A stretch of 64,000 nucleotides of DNA from Pseudomonas gingeri. Its GTDB lineage: Bacteria; Pseudomonadota; Gammaproteobacteria; Pseudomonadales; Pseudomonadaceae. Shown piece by piece: positions 33,535-41,409 of the stretch. The position numbers were made by a program, and so were the translations under genes. The number at the start of each line of letters is the position of its first letter. Positions within the stretch are counted from its first letter, which is position 1. Where the stretch lies: NCBI RefSeq assembly GCF_013385635.1, contig NZ_JACAPR010000006.1, positions 62,001-126,000 of the forward strand, read 5' to 3'. The notes beneath the pieces were generated by a model. It had not been told where the DNA came from, did not search any database, and saw only the letters and a program-made list of their open reading frames with translations.

Positions 33535-33620
33535 GTGAGAGCGGGCTTGTCGGAACGCCGCCCGCCGCGAAGCCGTTGGCGTCCTTGAGGGCGCCTTCGC
33601 GGGCAAGCCCGCTCCCACAG
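33535..33620. repeat. REP palindrome pair (GCGGGCTTG type)
   Basis: Left half GAGAGCGGGCTTGTCGG (degenerate) and right half TTCGCGGGCAAGCCCGCTCC (33596 onward), between the convergent aroE and sulP genes. Confidence 0.75.
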
Positions 33621-33648
33621 GATGAGTGTCTGAGGGGGGCGAGTGTGT

Positions 33649-35217
33649 TCAGTCCTCGAAGCGGATCGGGCACTTATCCACACCCTCCAGCTTGACCAGT
33701 TCCTCGACCACCGGGGCCCGCGCCTTTCTCAAGGTCAGGCTGCGGCCGTCCCGCGCCAGGCGCCGGGCTTCCTGGTGCAGCATCTCCACCCCGGAATAGT
33801 CGATGAAGTTGATCTGCTGCGCCTCGATCACTACCCGCGGGCCATGCAGCCGTTGCAGGCGTACCTGCAGGTAATGGCTGGCGCCGAAGAAGATCGAGCC
33901 GCCAACCCGCAGCACATCCTCGTCACCGTCGCGCCAATGCTGCACCCGTGGCTGTGAGGTACGTTTCAGGTAGAAGAACAGCGACGCCAGCACCCCGGCA
34001 TAGATAGCCGTCTGCAATTCCAGGAGCAAGGTCGCCACGCAGGTCAGGGCCATCACCGCGAACTCGGCATGGCTGACCCGGAACAGCGCCCGGATACCGC
34101 GGTGATCCACCAGGCCCCAACTGATCAGCAAAATGCTCCCGGCCATGGCCGGAATCGGGATATGGGCGATCAGCGCCGAGCCGCACACCGCGAACAACGC
34201 CACCCATAACGCCGAGAACACCCCGGCCAGCGGCGAGCAGGCCCCGGCTTCGTAGCTCAGGGCGGCGCGGGTGAACGAGCCGGCGGACAGGTAGCCGGAA
34301 AACAGACTGCCGACGATATTCGACAGGCCCTGGGCGCGGACTTCCTGGTTGGCATCGAGCAGTTGTTGCGAACGTGCCGACAGCGAACGGGCGATCGACA
34401 GGCTGGTGACCAGCCCGAGCATGCCCACGGCGACGGCACTGGGTAGCAGCCGCAGCACCGTCTCGATATCCAGCGGCAACGGGCTGAACGGCGGCAGGCG
34501 CCCGACGAAGCCCTTGACCAGTTGCACATGGCCGAACATCCCCGGCCATAGCCAGACCAGCAGGCTGGCGAATACCAGGGTGATCAGCAAGGTCGGCCAG
34601 CGCGGCAGCAGCGACTTGAGCACCAGCCCCAGCAGCAGCGTGCCGAGGCCAAGGGCCAGCGATGGCCGGTCCAGTTCGCCGACATGCCGCACCAGCGCCA
34701 GCAGGCTGTTGAGGGCGGTGGCCTGGTTCGCCACATCGATGCCCAGCAGGTTGGGCAATTGCCCCAGGGCGATGACCACGGCGGCACCGAGGGTGAAGCC
34801 GAGCACCACCGAGTGGGAGACGAAATTCACCAGGGCGCCGAAACGCAGCATGCCCAACAGCCACTGGAAGATGCCGGCGATAAAGGTCAGCAACAGGATC
34901 AGGGTGATGTAGTCCTGGCTGCCGGGCACGGCCAACGGGCTGACACTGGCGAACAGGACAATCGAGATCGCGGCGGTCGGGCCGCAGATCAGGTGCCACG
35001 ACGAGCCCCAGAGGCAGGCGATCAGCACTGGAATGATGGCCGCGTACAGCCCGTATTCCGGCGGCAGGCCGGCGATCAGGGCGTAGGCGACGGATTGTGG
35101 CAACGCGAGAATCGCGCCGCTGAGCCCCACCACCAGGTCACGGCTGACGCTGGTGCGGGTTTGCCGGGGCAGCCAGCTGAGAAATGGCAGGATTTTGTGG
35201 CGGTTGGTCCAGCCCAT
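33649..35217 (-). CDS. SulP-family anion (sulfate) transporter with STAS domain
   Basis: Inner-membrane anion transporter. 522 residues from ATG 35217 (MGWTNRHKILPFLSWLP). About 10-12 membrane segments, with the family hallmark LVVGLSGAILALPQSVAYAL and PPEYGLYAAIIPVLIACLWG near the start. Cytoplasmic C-terminal STAS domain from about 425 (VVIEAQQINFIDYSGVEMLH). Downstream of choX and betC on the same strand, so it may move the sulfate released from choline sulfate, or take up a related anion. A REP element and 259 bp separate it from choX, so a separate promoter is possible. Confidence 0.9.
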   Translation of the reverse strand: MGWTNRHKILPFLSWLPRQTRTSVSRDLVVGLSGAILALPQSVAYALIAGLPPEYGLYAAIIPVLIACLWGSSWHLICGPTAAISIVLFASVSPLAVPGSQDYITLILLLTFIAGIFQWLLGMLRFGALVNFVSHSVVLGFTLGAAVVIALGQLPNLLGIDVANQATALNSLLALVRHVGELDRPSLALGLGTLLLGLVLKSLLPRWPTLLITLVFASLLVWLWPGMFGHVQLVKGFVGRLPPFSPLPLDIETVLRLLPSAVAVGMLGLVTSLSIARSLSARSQQLLDANQEVRAQGLSNIVGSLFSGYLSAGSFTRAALSYEAGACSPLAGVFSALWVALFAVCGSALIAHIPIPAMAGSILLISWGLVDHRGIRALFRVSHAEFAVMALTCVATLLLELQTAIYAGVLASLFFYLKRTSQPRVQHWRDGDEDVLRVGGSIFFGASHYLQVRLQRLHGPRVVIEAQQINFIDYSGVEMLHQEARRLARDGRSLTLRKARAPVVEELVKLEGVDKCPIRFED

Positions 35218-35288
35218 GGGTCTCTCGGTTGGTTGAGTCGGCGTCAGGGTGAAGTATTGGTGTGACAGGAGCGAGAAGCCGTGTCGGA

Positions 35289-35425
35289 TCTTGTGGCGAG
35301 CGGGCTTGCCCGCGCTCGGCTGCGAAGCAGTCGTAAAACCGGTCACCTCGGTCTATCTGACGCACCGGGTTCATAGATTTTAGGGCCGCTTCGCGCCCCA
35401 GCACGGGCAAGCCCGCTCGCCACAG
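35289..35425. repeat. 137-bp composite REP element, copy A
   Basis: Ends TGTGGCGAGCGGGCTTGCCC and CGGGCAAGCCCGCTCGCCAC; between them are secondary halves GCTGCGAAGCAGTCGTAAAA and CCGCTTCGCGCCCC. The same element occurs in opposite orientation at 50953-51091. Confidence 0.85.
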
Positions 35426-35476
35426 GTTATGGTGCATCTCAACAGGTTGCGTTGGATCTCACAGGTTGCGCGAGGA

Positions 35477-36397
35477 TTAGAGCTTCGCCTTCACCACCGG
35501 CAACGCCTCCTGGCCATCCGCGGTCTTGACGCCGTCCAGCCACTTGTCCAGCACCGCCGGGTTGGCCTTGATCCAGGCCCTGGCCGCATCGGCGTTGCTC
35601 AGCTTCTTGTTCGCCACCTCGGCCATGATGCTGTTTTCCATGTCCTGGGTGAAGCTCAGGTTGCTCAACAACTTGCCGACGTTCGGGCAGGCCTGTGCAT
35701 AACCCTTGCGGGTCACGGTGTAGACACTGCCGGTATCGCCGAAGTACTTCTCGCCGCCCTTGAGGTAATGCATCTTCATCTGCACGTTCATCGGGTGCGG
35801 GGTCCAGCCGAGGAAGACCACGAACTTCTGCTTCTTCACCGAACGGGCGACCTCGGCCAGCATTGCCTGTTCGCTGGACTCCACCAGTTTCCACTGGCCC
35901 AGGTCGAACTCGTTCTTCTTGATGATCTCCGCCAGCGAGGCGTTGGCCGGCGCGCCGGAGCCGATGCCGTAGAGCTTCTTGTCGAACTTGTCGGCGAACT
36001 TGGCCAGGTCGGCGAAGTTATGCACACCCGCGTCCCAGACATAATCCGGGACCGCGAGGGTGAATTCGGTGCCGTCGAGATTCTTCGCCAGTTGGGTGAC
36101 ATCGCCGTTGGCCACGAACTTGTCGTAGAAGCCCTGCTGCGCCGGCATCCAGTTACCGAGGAAGACATCCACCTGGCCATCCTTGAGGCCGCCGTAGGTG
36201 ATCGGCACCGCCAGGGTGTCGACCTTGGCCTTGTAGCCCAGGCCGTCGAGCAGCAGGCTGGTAATGGCGTTGGTCGCGGCGATGTCGCTCCAGCCCGGGT
36301 CGGCCATCTTCACCGTGTCGCAACTCTGCTCGGCATACGCGCTCAGGCTGCTCACGGCCAGCAGCCCGGCGGTCAGTACTGTGGATAACTTCTTCAT
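35477..36397 (-). CDS. choX: Choline ABC transporter substrate-binding protein
   Basis: Periplasmic choline-binding protein (OpuAC type). 306 residues with signal peptide MKKLSTVLTAGLLAVSSLSA (cleavage after AYA, about residue 22). Begins the mature part SCDTVKMADPGWSDIAATNA, and has GLKDGQVDVFLGNWMPAQQG, typical of ChoX. It lies 19 bp downstream of betC on the same strand. No permease or ATPase is present here; it probably uses one encoded elsewhere. DnaA box at 36379-36387 in the signal-peptide codons. Confidence 0.92.
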   Translation of the reverse strand: MKKLSTVLTAGLLAVSSLSAYAEQSCDTVKMADPGWSDIAATNAITSLLLDGLGYKAKVDTLAVPITYGGLKDGQVDVFLGNWMPAQQGFYDKFVANGDVTQLAKNLDGTEFTLAVPDYVWDAGVHNFADLAKFADKFDKKLYGIGSGAPANASLAEIIKKNEFDLGQWKLVESSEQAMLAEVARSVKKQKFVVFLGWTPHPMNVQMKMHYLKGGEKYFGDTGSVYTVTRKGYAQACPNVGKLLSNLSFTQDMENSIMAEVANKKLSNADAARAWIKANPAVLDKWLDGVKTADGQEALPVVKAKL

Positions 36398-36416
36398 GGC
36401 CTTCCCCTTGTGTTCG

Positions 36417-37931
36417 TTATTGGTTTTGGCAGGGTTGTGGATAACGAGCCTTGCGCTCCAGATCGTCGAGGTCGATATGGTTGCGCATGTATTGCTGACT
36501 GGCGTCTACCATCGGCTGGTGGTCCCAGCTCTTCAGCTTTCCGAGGGTCAGGGCGTCGGCGACGAAACGCCGGCGCCGCTGACTGGCGAGCACCTGTTGG
36601 TGGATCGCCGGGATATTCCATTTCGCCCGGGCTTCGGCCAGGAAGTCGTTGAACAGCGCCTGGTGCTGCGGTGACCGGCTGAGTTCTTCCTCTTCGTGTG
36701 GGTCGTTGTGGACATCGAAGAGCAGGCACGGGTCGTCTTCGCTGTAGATGAATTTGTAGGCGCCCCGGCGAATCATCATCAACGGGCTGATGGTGCCTTC
36801 GGCCATGTACTCGCCGAACACTTCGTCATGCCCGCCCTCGCCGCGCAGGTGCGGCAGCAGCGAACGACCGTCCAGCGGCAGTTCGTCGTGCAAGGTGCCA
36901 CCGGCCAGCTCGACCAGGGTCGGCAGCAGGTCGGCGGTGGACACCGCGGCGCTGACCCGTGCGGCGGCGAACTGTCCCGGTGCGCTGATCAGCAACGGGA
37001 CGCGGGCGGCCATCTCGAACCAGTGCATTTTGTACCAGAGGCCGCGTTCGCCGAGCATGTCGCCATGGTCGCCGGAGAACACGATCACGGTGTCTTCGGC
37101 CAGGCCGGTGTCTTCCAGGGTCTGCAGGAGTTTGCCGACATTATGGTCGATGTAGCTGCAGGCGCCGAAGTAGGCGCGGCGGGCGTCGCGGATCTTATCC
37201 ACGGGCAGCGGCTTGTCCCACAGGTCGTAGACCTTGAGCAGGCGTTGCGAGTGCGGATCGAGGCTGTCCTGGACCGGGGTCTGCGGTAGCGGGATATCCT
37301 CGTCGCGGTACAGGTCCCAGAACGCCTTGGGAATGGTGTACGGATCGTGGGGATGGGTCATCGACACGGTCAGGCAGAACGGCTGGTCGCCGTCTTCGCG
37401 GATATGGTCGAACAGGTACTGCCGGGCCTTGAACACCACCTCCTCGTCGAAATCCAGCTGGTTGGTGCGCACGCAAGGCCCGGCCTGCAGTACCGAGGAC
37501 ATATTGTGGTACCAGCTGGGGCGCACGTCCGGCTCGTCCCAGTTCACCGCCCAGCCGTAGTCGGCCGGATAGATGTCGCTGGTCAGGCGTTCTTCATAGC
37601 CGTGGAGCTGGTCCGGTCCGCAGAAGTGCATCTTGCCCGACAGCGCGGTGCGGTAGCCGAGGCGGCGCAGGTAATGGGCATAGGTCGGTACATCGGCGGG
37701 GAAATCGGCAGCGTTGTCGTAGGCGCCGATCTTGCTCGGCAACTGGCCGCTGACCAGGGTGAAGCGTGAAGGCGCGCACAACGGGCTGTTGCAGTAGGCG
37801 GCATCGAATACCACGCCGTCGGCGGCCAGGCGGTCCAGGTTGGGCAGCTTGATCGGCGACGGACCGTAGAACGGCAACAGGGGCGCGGCCATTTGATCGG
37901 CCATGATGAAGAGAATGTTCTTGCGCTTCAT
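36417..37931 (-). CDS. betC: Choline-sulfatase
   Basis: Hydrolyses choline-O-sulfate to choline and sulfate. 504 residues from ATG 37931 (MKRKNILFIMADQM); an ATG at 37949 would add six residues, and neither has a strong ribosome site. Type I sulfatase: the Cys of CAPSR (C52-x-P54-x-R56) becomes formylglycine, and SGDHGDMLGERGLWYKMHWF holds metal ligands. Divergent from its LysR gene and followed by choX. DnaA box at 36436-36444 near its 3' end. Confidence 0.95.
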   Translation of the reverse strand: MKRKNILFIMADQMAAPLLPFYGPSPIKLPNLDRLAADGVVFDAAYCNSPLCAPSRFTLVSGQLPSKIGAYDNAADFPADVPTYAHYLRRLGYRTALSGKMHFCGPDQLHGYEERLTSDIYPADYGWAVNWDEPDVRPSWYHNMSSVLQAGPCVRTNQLDFDEEVVFKARQYLFDHIREDGDQPFCLTVSMTHPHDPYTIPKAFWDLYRDEDIPLPQTPVQDSLDPHSQRLLKVYDLWDKPLPVDKIRDARRAYFGACSYIDHNVGKLLQTLEDTGLAEDTVIVFSGDHGDMLGERGLWYKMHWFEMAARVPLLISAPGQFAAARVSAAVSTADLLPTLVELAGGTLHDELPLDGRSLLPHLRGEGGHDEVFGEYMAEGTISPLMMIRRGAYKFIYSEDDPCLLFDVHNDPHEEEELSRSPQHQALFNDFLAEARAKWNIPAIHQQVLASQRRRRFVADALTLGKLKSWDHQPMVDASQQYMRNHIDLDDLERKARYPQPCQNQ

Positions 37932-37969
37932 GATGTCGCGGCATTCCATAGTGAATTGTTATGCGATAG

Positions 37970-37984
37970 TGCTGTGATCCAGCA
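37970..37984. promoter_or_regulatory. Candidate operator in the betC-LysR intergenic region
   Basis: TGCTG-N5-CAGCA, a perfect inverted repeat in the 114-bp gap between betC and the divergent LysR gene. LysR proteins bind such symmetric sites in divergent promoters. Whether it is the true site is inference. Confidence 0.35.
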
Positions 37985-38045
37985 TGTGGCCCACGCCATG
38001 TGCGGTAAAGCCCATGCCACACAATGACTAGGATAAGTACAGCTT

Positions 38046-38996
38046 ATGTTTGATGCCTTGGGTGACCTGTCCCTCGACATGCTCCGGGTTTTCGAAGCGG
38101 CGGCCCGCCATCGCAGCTTTACCGCGGCGGCGGTGGAGCTGGGCACCACCCAGCCGGCCATCAGCCAGCAGATCAAGCGCCTCGAAGAACAGTTGGCGAC
38201 ACGCCTGTTCGACCGTATCTACCGTGGCATCGAATTGACCGAGGCCGGCTCGATCCTGTTCGAGCAGGTGCAGGCCGGGTTGCAGAGCATCGACAGCGGC
38301 TTGAGCGCGGTGACTGCCCACAGCCAGCACGAGGTGTTGCAGGTCGCCACCGACTTCGCCTTTGCCGCGTATTGGCTGATGCCGCGTCTGCACCGCTTCC
38401 ATGCCGCCAATCCACAGGTCGATGTCAGCCTGGTGACCAGCGAGCGTAGCCACAACATGCTGCGCACCGATATCGACGTGGCGGTGCTGTTTGGCCAGGG
38501 ACGGTTCAAGCAGGGCGAAAGCCATTGGCTGTTCAGCGAGGAAGTGTTCCCGGTGTGCAGCCCGCAATTGCTCCAGGGGCGTGAGCGGCCGTTATCGACC
38601 CAGTGCCTGCTGGATTTCCCCCTGCTGCACCTGAAGGGCGAGAACAGCAGCCACTGGTTCGACTGGAGCGGGGTGTTTCGCGAGCTGGGCCTCACCACCG
38701 CGCCGGCACCCGGGCAACTGCGTTTCGACAACTACACCTTGCTGATCCAGGCCGCGATTGGCGGCCAGGGCGTGGCCATCGGCTGGCGGCACCTTGTGGA
38801 TAACTTGCTGGAGCAGGGCCTGCTGTGTCGACCGATCAACGAGAGGGTGCTTTCGACGTTCGGTTATTACGTGGTGCTGCCGCCGCGCAAACGCCGGGGA
38901 CCGTTGATCCAGCGCTTTTTCGACTGGCTGATGGCCGAGCAGGCCAACAGTGCCCAGTCACTGGTGGGACTGGGATTGCCGTCGATTGCGGTGTAG
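38046..38996 (+). CDS. LysR-family regulator of choline-sulfate use
   Basis: 316 residues; HTH in LSLDMLRVFEAAARHRSFTA and the following TAAAVELGTTQPAISQQIKR, effector domain from about 95. Divergent from betC, and the homologue at this position is generally annotated as the choline-sulfate utilisation transcription factor. It is the best candidate to control betC-choX. DnaA box at 38795-38803. Confidence 0.88.
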   Translation: MFDALGDLSLDMLRVFEAAARHRSFTAAAVELGTTQPAISQQIKRLEEQLATRLFDRIYRGIELTEAGSILFEQVQAGLQSIDSGLSAVTAHSQHEVLQVATDFAFAAYWLMPRLHRFHAANPQVDVSLVTSERSHNMLRTDIDVAVLFGQGRFKQGESHWLFSEEVFPVCSPQLLQGRERPLSTQCLLDFPLLHLKGENSSHWFDWSGVFRELGLTTAPAPGQLRFDNYTLLIQAAIGGQGVAIGWRHLVDNLLEQGLLCRPINERVLSTFGYYVVLPPRKRRGPLIQRFFDWLMAEQANSAQSLVGLGLPSIAV

Positions 38997-39034
38997 CGTT
39001 GAGCCATTACCCAGGATCAACGAAAGAGAGCGGT

Positions 39035-39364
39035 ATGCAACGTATCAAGGGCTACCACGCCCATATCTACTTCGATGTCTCGACGATGGATCAGGCACGT
39101 GAACTGTGTGAGCTGGCGGCGGCGACCTTTCCGTTGCGGATGGGGCGTATGCACCAGCGTCCGGTGGGGCCGCACCCGGACTGGAGCTGCCAGCTGGCAT
39201 TCGACGCCCAGTATATCGGCGTCGTCTTGCCGTGGCTGGCGCTCCATCGCAAGGGCCTGGTGGTGTTCATGCACCCGTTGACCGGCGATGACCGGGCGGA
39301 CCACAGCGACCATGCGATCTGGATGGGCGCGATACGGCCGCTGGACCTGTCGATATTCCGGTGA
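39035..39364 (+). CDS. DOPA 4,5-dioxygenase family protein
   Basis: 109 residues from ATG 39035. Pattern YHAHIYFDVSTMDQARELCE ... RPVGPHPDWSCQLAFDAQYI ... GLVVFMHPLTGDDRADHSDH matches the small extradiol-type DOPA dioxygenase family; the His residues are likely metal ligands. The bacterial role is not known. Follows the LysR gene by 38 bp on the same strand. Confidence 0.8.
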   Translation: MQRIKGYHAHIYFDVSTMDQARELCELAAATFPLRMGRMHQRPVGPHPDWSCQLAFDAQYIGVVLPWLALHRKGLVVFMHPLTGDDRADHSDHAIWMGAIRPLDLSIFR

Positions 39365-39376
39365 TTCTCCTGTTTT

Positions 39377-39484
39377 GATCGTTCCCACGCTCCGCGTGGT
39401 AACGCCTCCCTGGACGCTGCGCGTCCGCTCTTGTGATGCAGAGCGTCACGGGCTGCATTCCCACGCAGGAGCGTGGGAGCGATT
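39377..39484. repeat. 108-bp GTTCCCACGC element, copy A
   Basis: Begins GATCGTTCCCACGCTCCGCG and ends GCGTGGGAGCGATT, with inner segments CTGGACGCTGCGCGTCCGCT and CAGAGCGTCACGGGCTGCAT. A second copy is at 48160-48268. Neither copy carries an ORF; likely a non-autonomous, REP-like repeat. Confidence 0.85.
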
Positions 39485-39502
39485 AAGCGCTGTGGCGTGC
39501 AA

Positions 39503-39946
39503 TCAATAGAGCACGCTGTTCAGCACTTCATAGACGATCCCCGTCCCCACCTCGATCAGCGCGACATCGCCGCCAACCCGACGCCACTCGTAACCGTGGT
39601 ACACCGGCAGACGCGCCACGGCGCGTGGGTCCAGGCGTTCGCCGTAGTAACCGTGGGGCAGCGGCTGGCCGCGCATCACGCGGATGCCCGGCGGTGGCGG
39701 GGCACCACGGGTGAAGTGTTCGCGGTCGTCATGGATGATCTGCCGAACCGGGCCGAAATCCTGTGGCGGACGGCGCCAGTTCTGTTCCCCCGGACCCCGG
39801 TCGGGACCTCTTCCCTGCTGCTGGCCATAACCGCCGCGATCGTGATCCGGACCGCGACCGTCATCCTGCGGCGCCGCTTGCAGCAGCGAACTGGCACCGA
39901 GCATCAGCACGCCAAGACCGGCAACCAGGCGTTTGGGCATTTTCAT
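39503..39946 (-). CDS. RcnB-family periplasmic protein
   Basis: 147 residues from ATG 39946 (GAGGAA ribosome site). Signal peptide to about LLQAA, then a Gly/Asp/Arg/Gln-rich low-complexity stretch (DRGGYGQQQGRGPDRGPGEQ), then the RcnB-type C-terminus YHGYEWRRVGGDVALIEVGT. RcnB is linked to metal homeostasis in E. coli; relatives are often only 'anti-virulence/regulatory' by annotation. Role here unknown. Confidence 0.75.
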   Translation of the reverse strand: MKMPKRLVAGLGVLMLGASSLLQAAPQDDGRGPDHDRGGYGQQQGRGPDRGPGEQNWRRPPQDFGPVRQIIHDDREHFTRGAPPPPGIRVMRGQPLPHGYYGERLDPRAVARLPVYHGYEWRRVGGDVALIEVGTGIVYEVLNSVLY

Positions 39947-39978
39947 CGGGGTATTCCTCACACACAGCTAATACAGCG

Positions 39979-40011
39979 AAAAAGAGGTTTGAAGACAGAG
40001 CTTCAAACCTC
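39979..40011 (-). terminator. Terminator of the effector-like gene pair
   Basis: GAGGTTTGAAG / CTTCAAACCTC perfect 11-bp stem, 6-nt loop, followed on the minus strand by five T. Outer, imperfect repeats (CACACAG.. at 39961 and ..CTGTGTG at 40037) extend the structure to about 77 bp. It lies between the downstream effector-like gene and the RcnB-like gene. Confidence 0.8.
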
Positions 40012-40132
40012 CTGGGTCTTGCTGTTTAGTCTGTGTGGGGACGCATAGATTCCTTTGTATCAGGAACTTTACCCTTGGCTGTAAAAGTAAGCTCTACGAT
40101 ACATAAAAATTTCGCCCTGTTCATACATTGAA

Positions 40133-41269
40133 TTATGGGGAGGTTTTCTCCCGTAGGTGAATGGCACTCCGTCCATCCTGTCTTTTTTCTACAGACATGA
40201 CAGTAAATTCTGTTTTACGCTTGAAAAAAACACCGCTGTCGTTTTCTGATGAGAACTTATAGGGCCGGCCTTCAATGTGAAATAACACGCTATTTTTGTC
40301 GTCATCTTTGCCGAAATCTTGCTGTCCAAGGGTGACGGGGAGGAATTTCTTTACCGTTGTCGAGCTGTTTGAGTTCGCCGCAATCCTGTAGTGTCTGAGT
40401 TCTTCAATTGATAAAGTGCTGTTGTGGGTATAGGTTTCTATTTTTTCGGCCTTATCGGTCAGGCCGATATTGGCCAACTCCCTGATATGACCAGGCGTAA
40501 ATGACTTTATGTTCGAGTCCAGGCTTTTGGGTTTACTTTCGCTCCTGCCATTAAGGAAATCGAGGCCGTCCGTGCTGAATAGCAATTCAGCGGCTTTTTT
40601 CCCATTCAGCCTGACTTTTTCTGCTTCCGGCTCCAGTTTCTCTATTTTCGAGTTCTTTTCAACCAGTTGGTTTTTCAGCACCACGTACTGCTTGTTTCGT
40701 TCATCGAGAGCATCTTGTTGTTTTTTTATATCAATATTATTTCTAATCGTTTGAATAGGAGCTTTCGAGTTGATCTCTGCAAACTCTCTTGGCAGGGCCT
40801 CACTGAGATTGCCGAGTATCCGATGGCGAGTCACGGCTTTGTCAACGGAGTCAGGAAAGATGGTTGAATAATCTTTTCCTCGAATCTCGCAATACAATTC
40901 ACGGGATTTATTTTTAAAACCTTTGTGCGCGCTCAGGTACATGTCTTCGCCGTTGCCGCGTAAGTAAAGCGCATGCTTTTCGGATTTTAATCCGAATTTT
41001 TTCAGTGTTCTGATATGAACCGAGTTTTTGTCATCGCCTGGAAGCTGGGATTTCAGGCGGTTGGCTAACTTTATGTTTTGCTCTAATTGAGCTTTATGTT
41101 TTTCATGCGCATTTATTTCCTTGTTTATGAATGCAATGTTCTTGGCTTGATCTTCCGCCTGGTTTTGAACCTTGACCAGGTTCTTACAGATGTTCATCTC
41201 TTTACGATGGGCAAGATGCTGAGCTGCGCGCACGGGGGCTTTGAAAATATTTATTATGTTGTTGGACAC
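40133..41269 (-). CDS. Unrecognised AT-rich coiled-coil protein, candidate secreted effector (second gene of pair)
   Basis: 378 residues from GTG 41269 (AGGAG ribosome site; TTG 41272 is the other option). I do not recognise it. No signal peptide or membrane segment. Charged heptad-like helices at about 33-75 and 183-220. A domain at about 60-180 resembles the N-terminal part of the upstream protein (shared pattern QL..N.KL..RL, YLR.N....LY.S). The last 50 residues (VLFHIEGRPYKFSSENDSGV then FFKRKTEFTVMSVEK) resemble the end of ADP-ribosyltransferase folds, but the catalytic E-x-E is replaced by D-S-G. Visibly AT-rich against the surrounding genome. Could be a toxin, effector or a chaperone/partner for its neighbour. 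Confidence 0.7.
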   Translation of the reverse strand: MSNNIINIFKAPVRAAQHLAHRKEMNICKNLVKVQNQAEDQAKNIAFINKEINAHEKHKAQLEQNIKLANRLKSQLPGDDKNSVHIRTLKKFGLKSEKHALYLRGNGEDMYLSAHKGFKNKSRELYCEIRGKDYSTIFPDSVDKAVTRHRILGNLSEALPREFAEINSKAPIQTIRNNIDIKKQQDALDERNKQYVVLKNQLVEKNSKIEKLEPEAEKVRLNGKKAAELLFSTDGLDFLNGRSESKPKSLDSNIKSFTPGHIRELANIGLTDKAEKIETYTHNSTLSIEELRHYRIAANSNSSTTVKKFLPVTLGQQDFGKDDDKNSVLFHIEGRPYKFSSENDSGVFFKRKTEFTVMSVEKRQDGRSAIHLREKTSP

Positions 41270-41339
41270 CAATATTCTCCTGGGTTGTCATTTGAATGAC
41301 GACTTAAATTACAGTGTTGGCGAGAAATGAACGTCAGGC

Positions 41340-41387
41340 GGGAAGAGAACATTACCGTCGATAATGAGCTCTTCCCTGTTGTTTTTT
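41340..41387. other. Hairpin between the two effector-like genes
   Basis: GGGAAGAG / CTCTTCCC (41340-41347 and 41369-41376) with an inner CATTA / TAATG pair and a 7-nt loop. A T tract follows on the plus strand only, opposite to the genes. On the minus transcript it would be an internal hairpin, possibly tuning expression of the second gene. Confidence 0.6.
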
Positions 41388-41409
41388 GAGTTATCGCGTA
41401 CCGGACGGG

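Noticed and set aside
37195..37205. Further DnaA boxes such as TTATCCACG (37195, 49567)
   Set aside because: One mismatch to TTATCCACA; excluded from the count of perfect boxes.
39961..40037. 77-bp structure as a MITE with terminal repeats
   Set aside because: The core is explained by a terminator of the effector-like pair; the outer repeats are imperfect and no second copy was seen.
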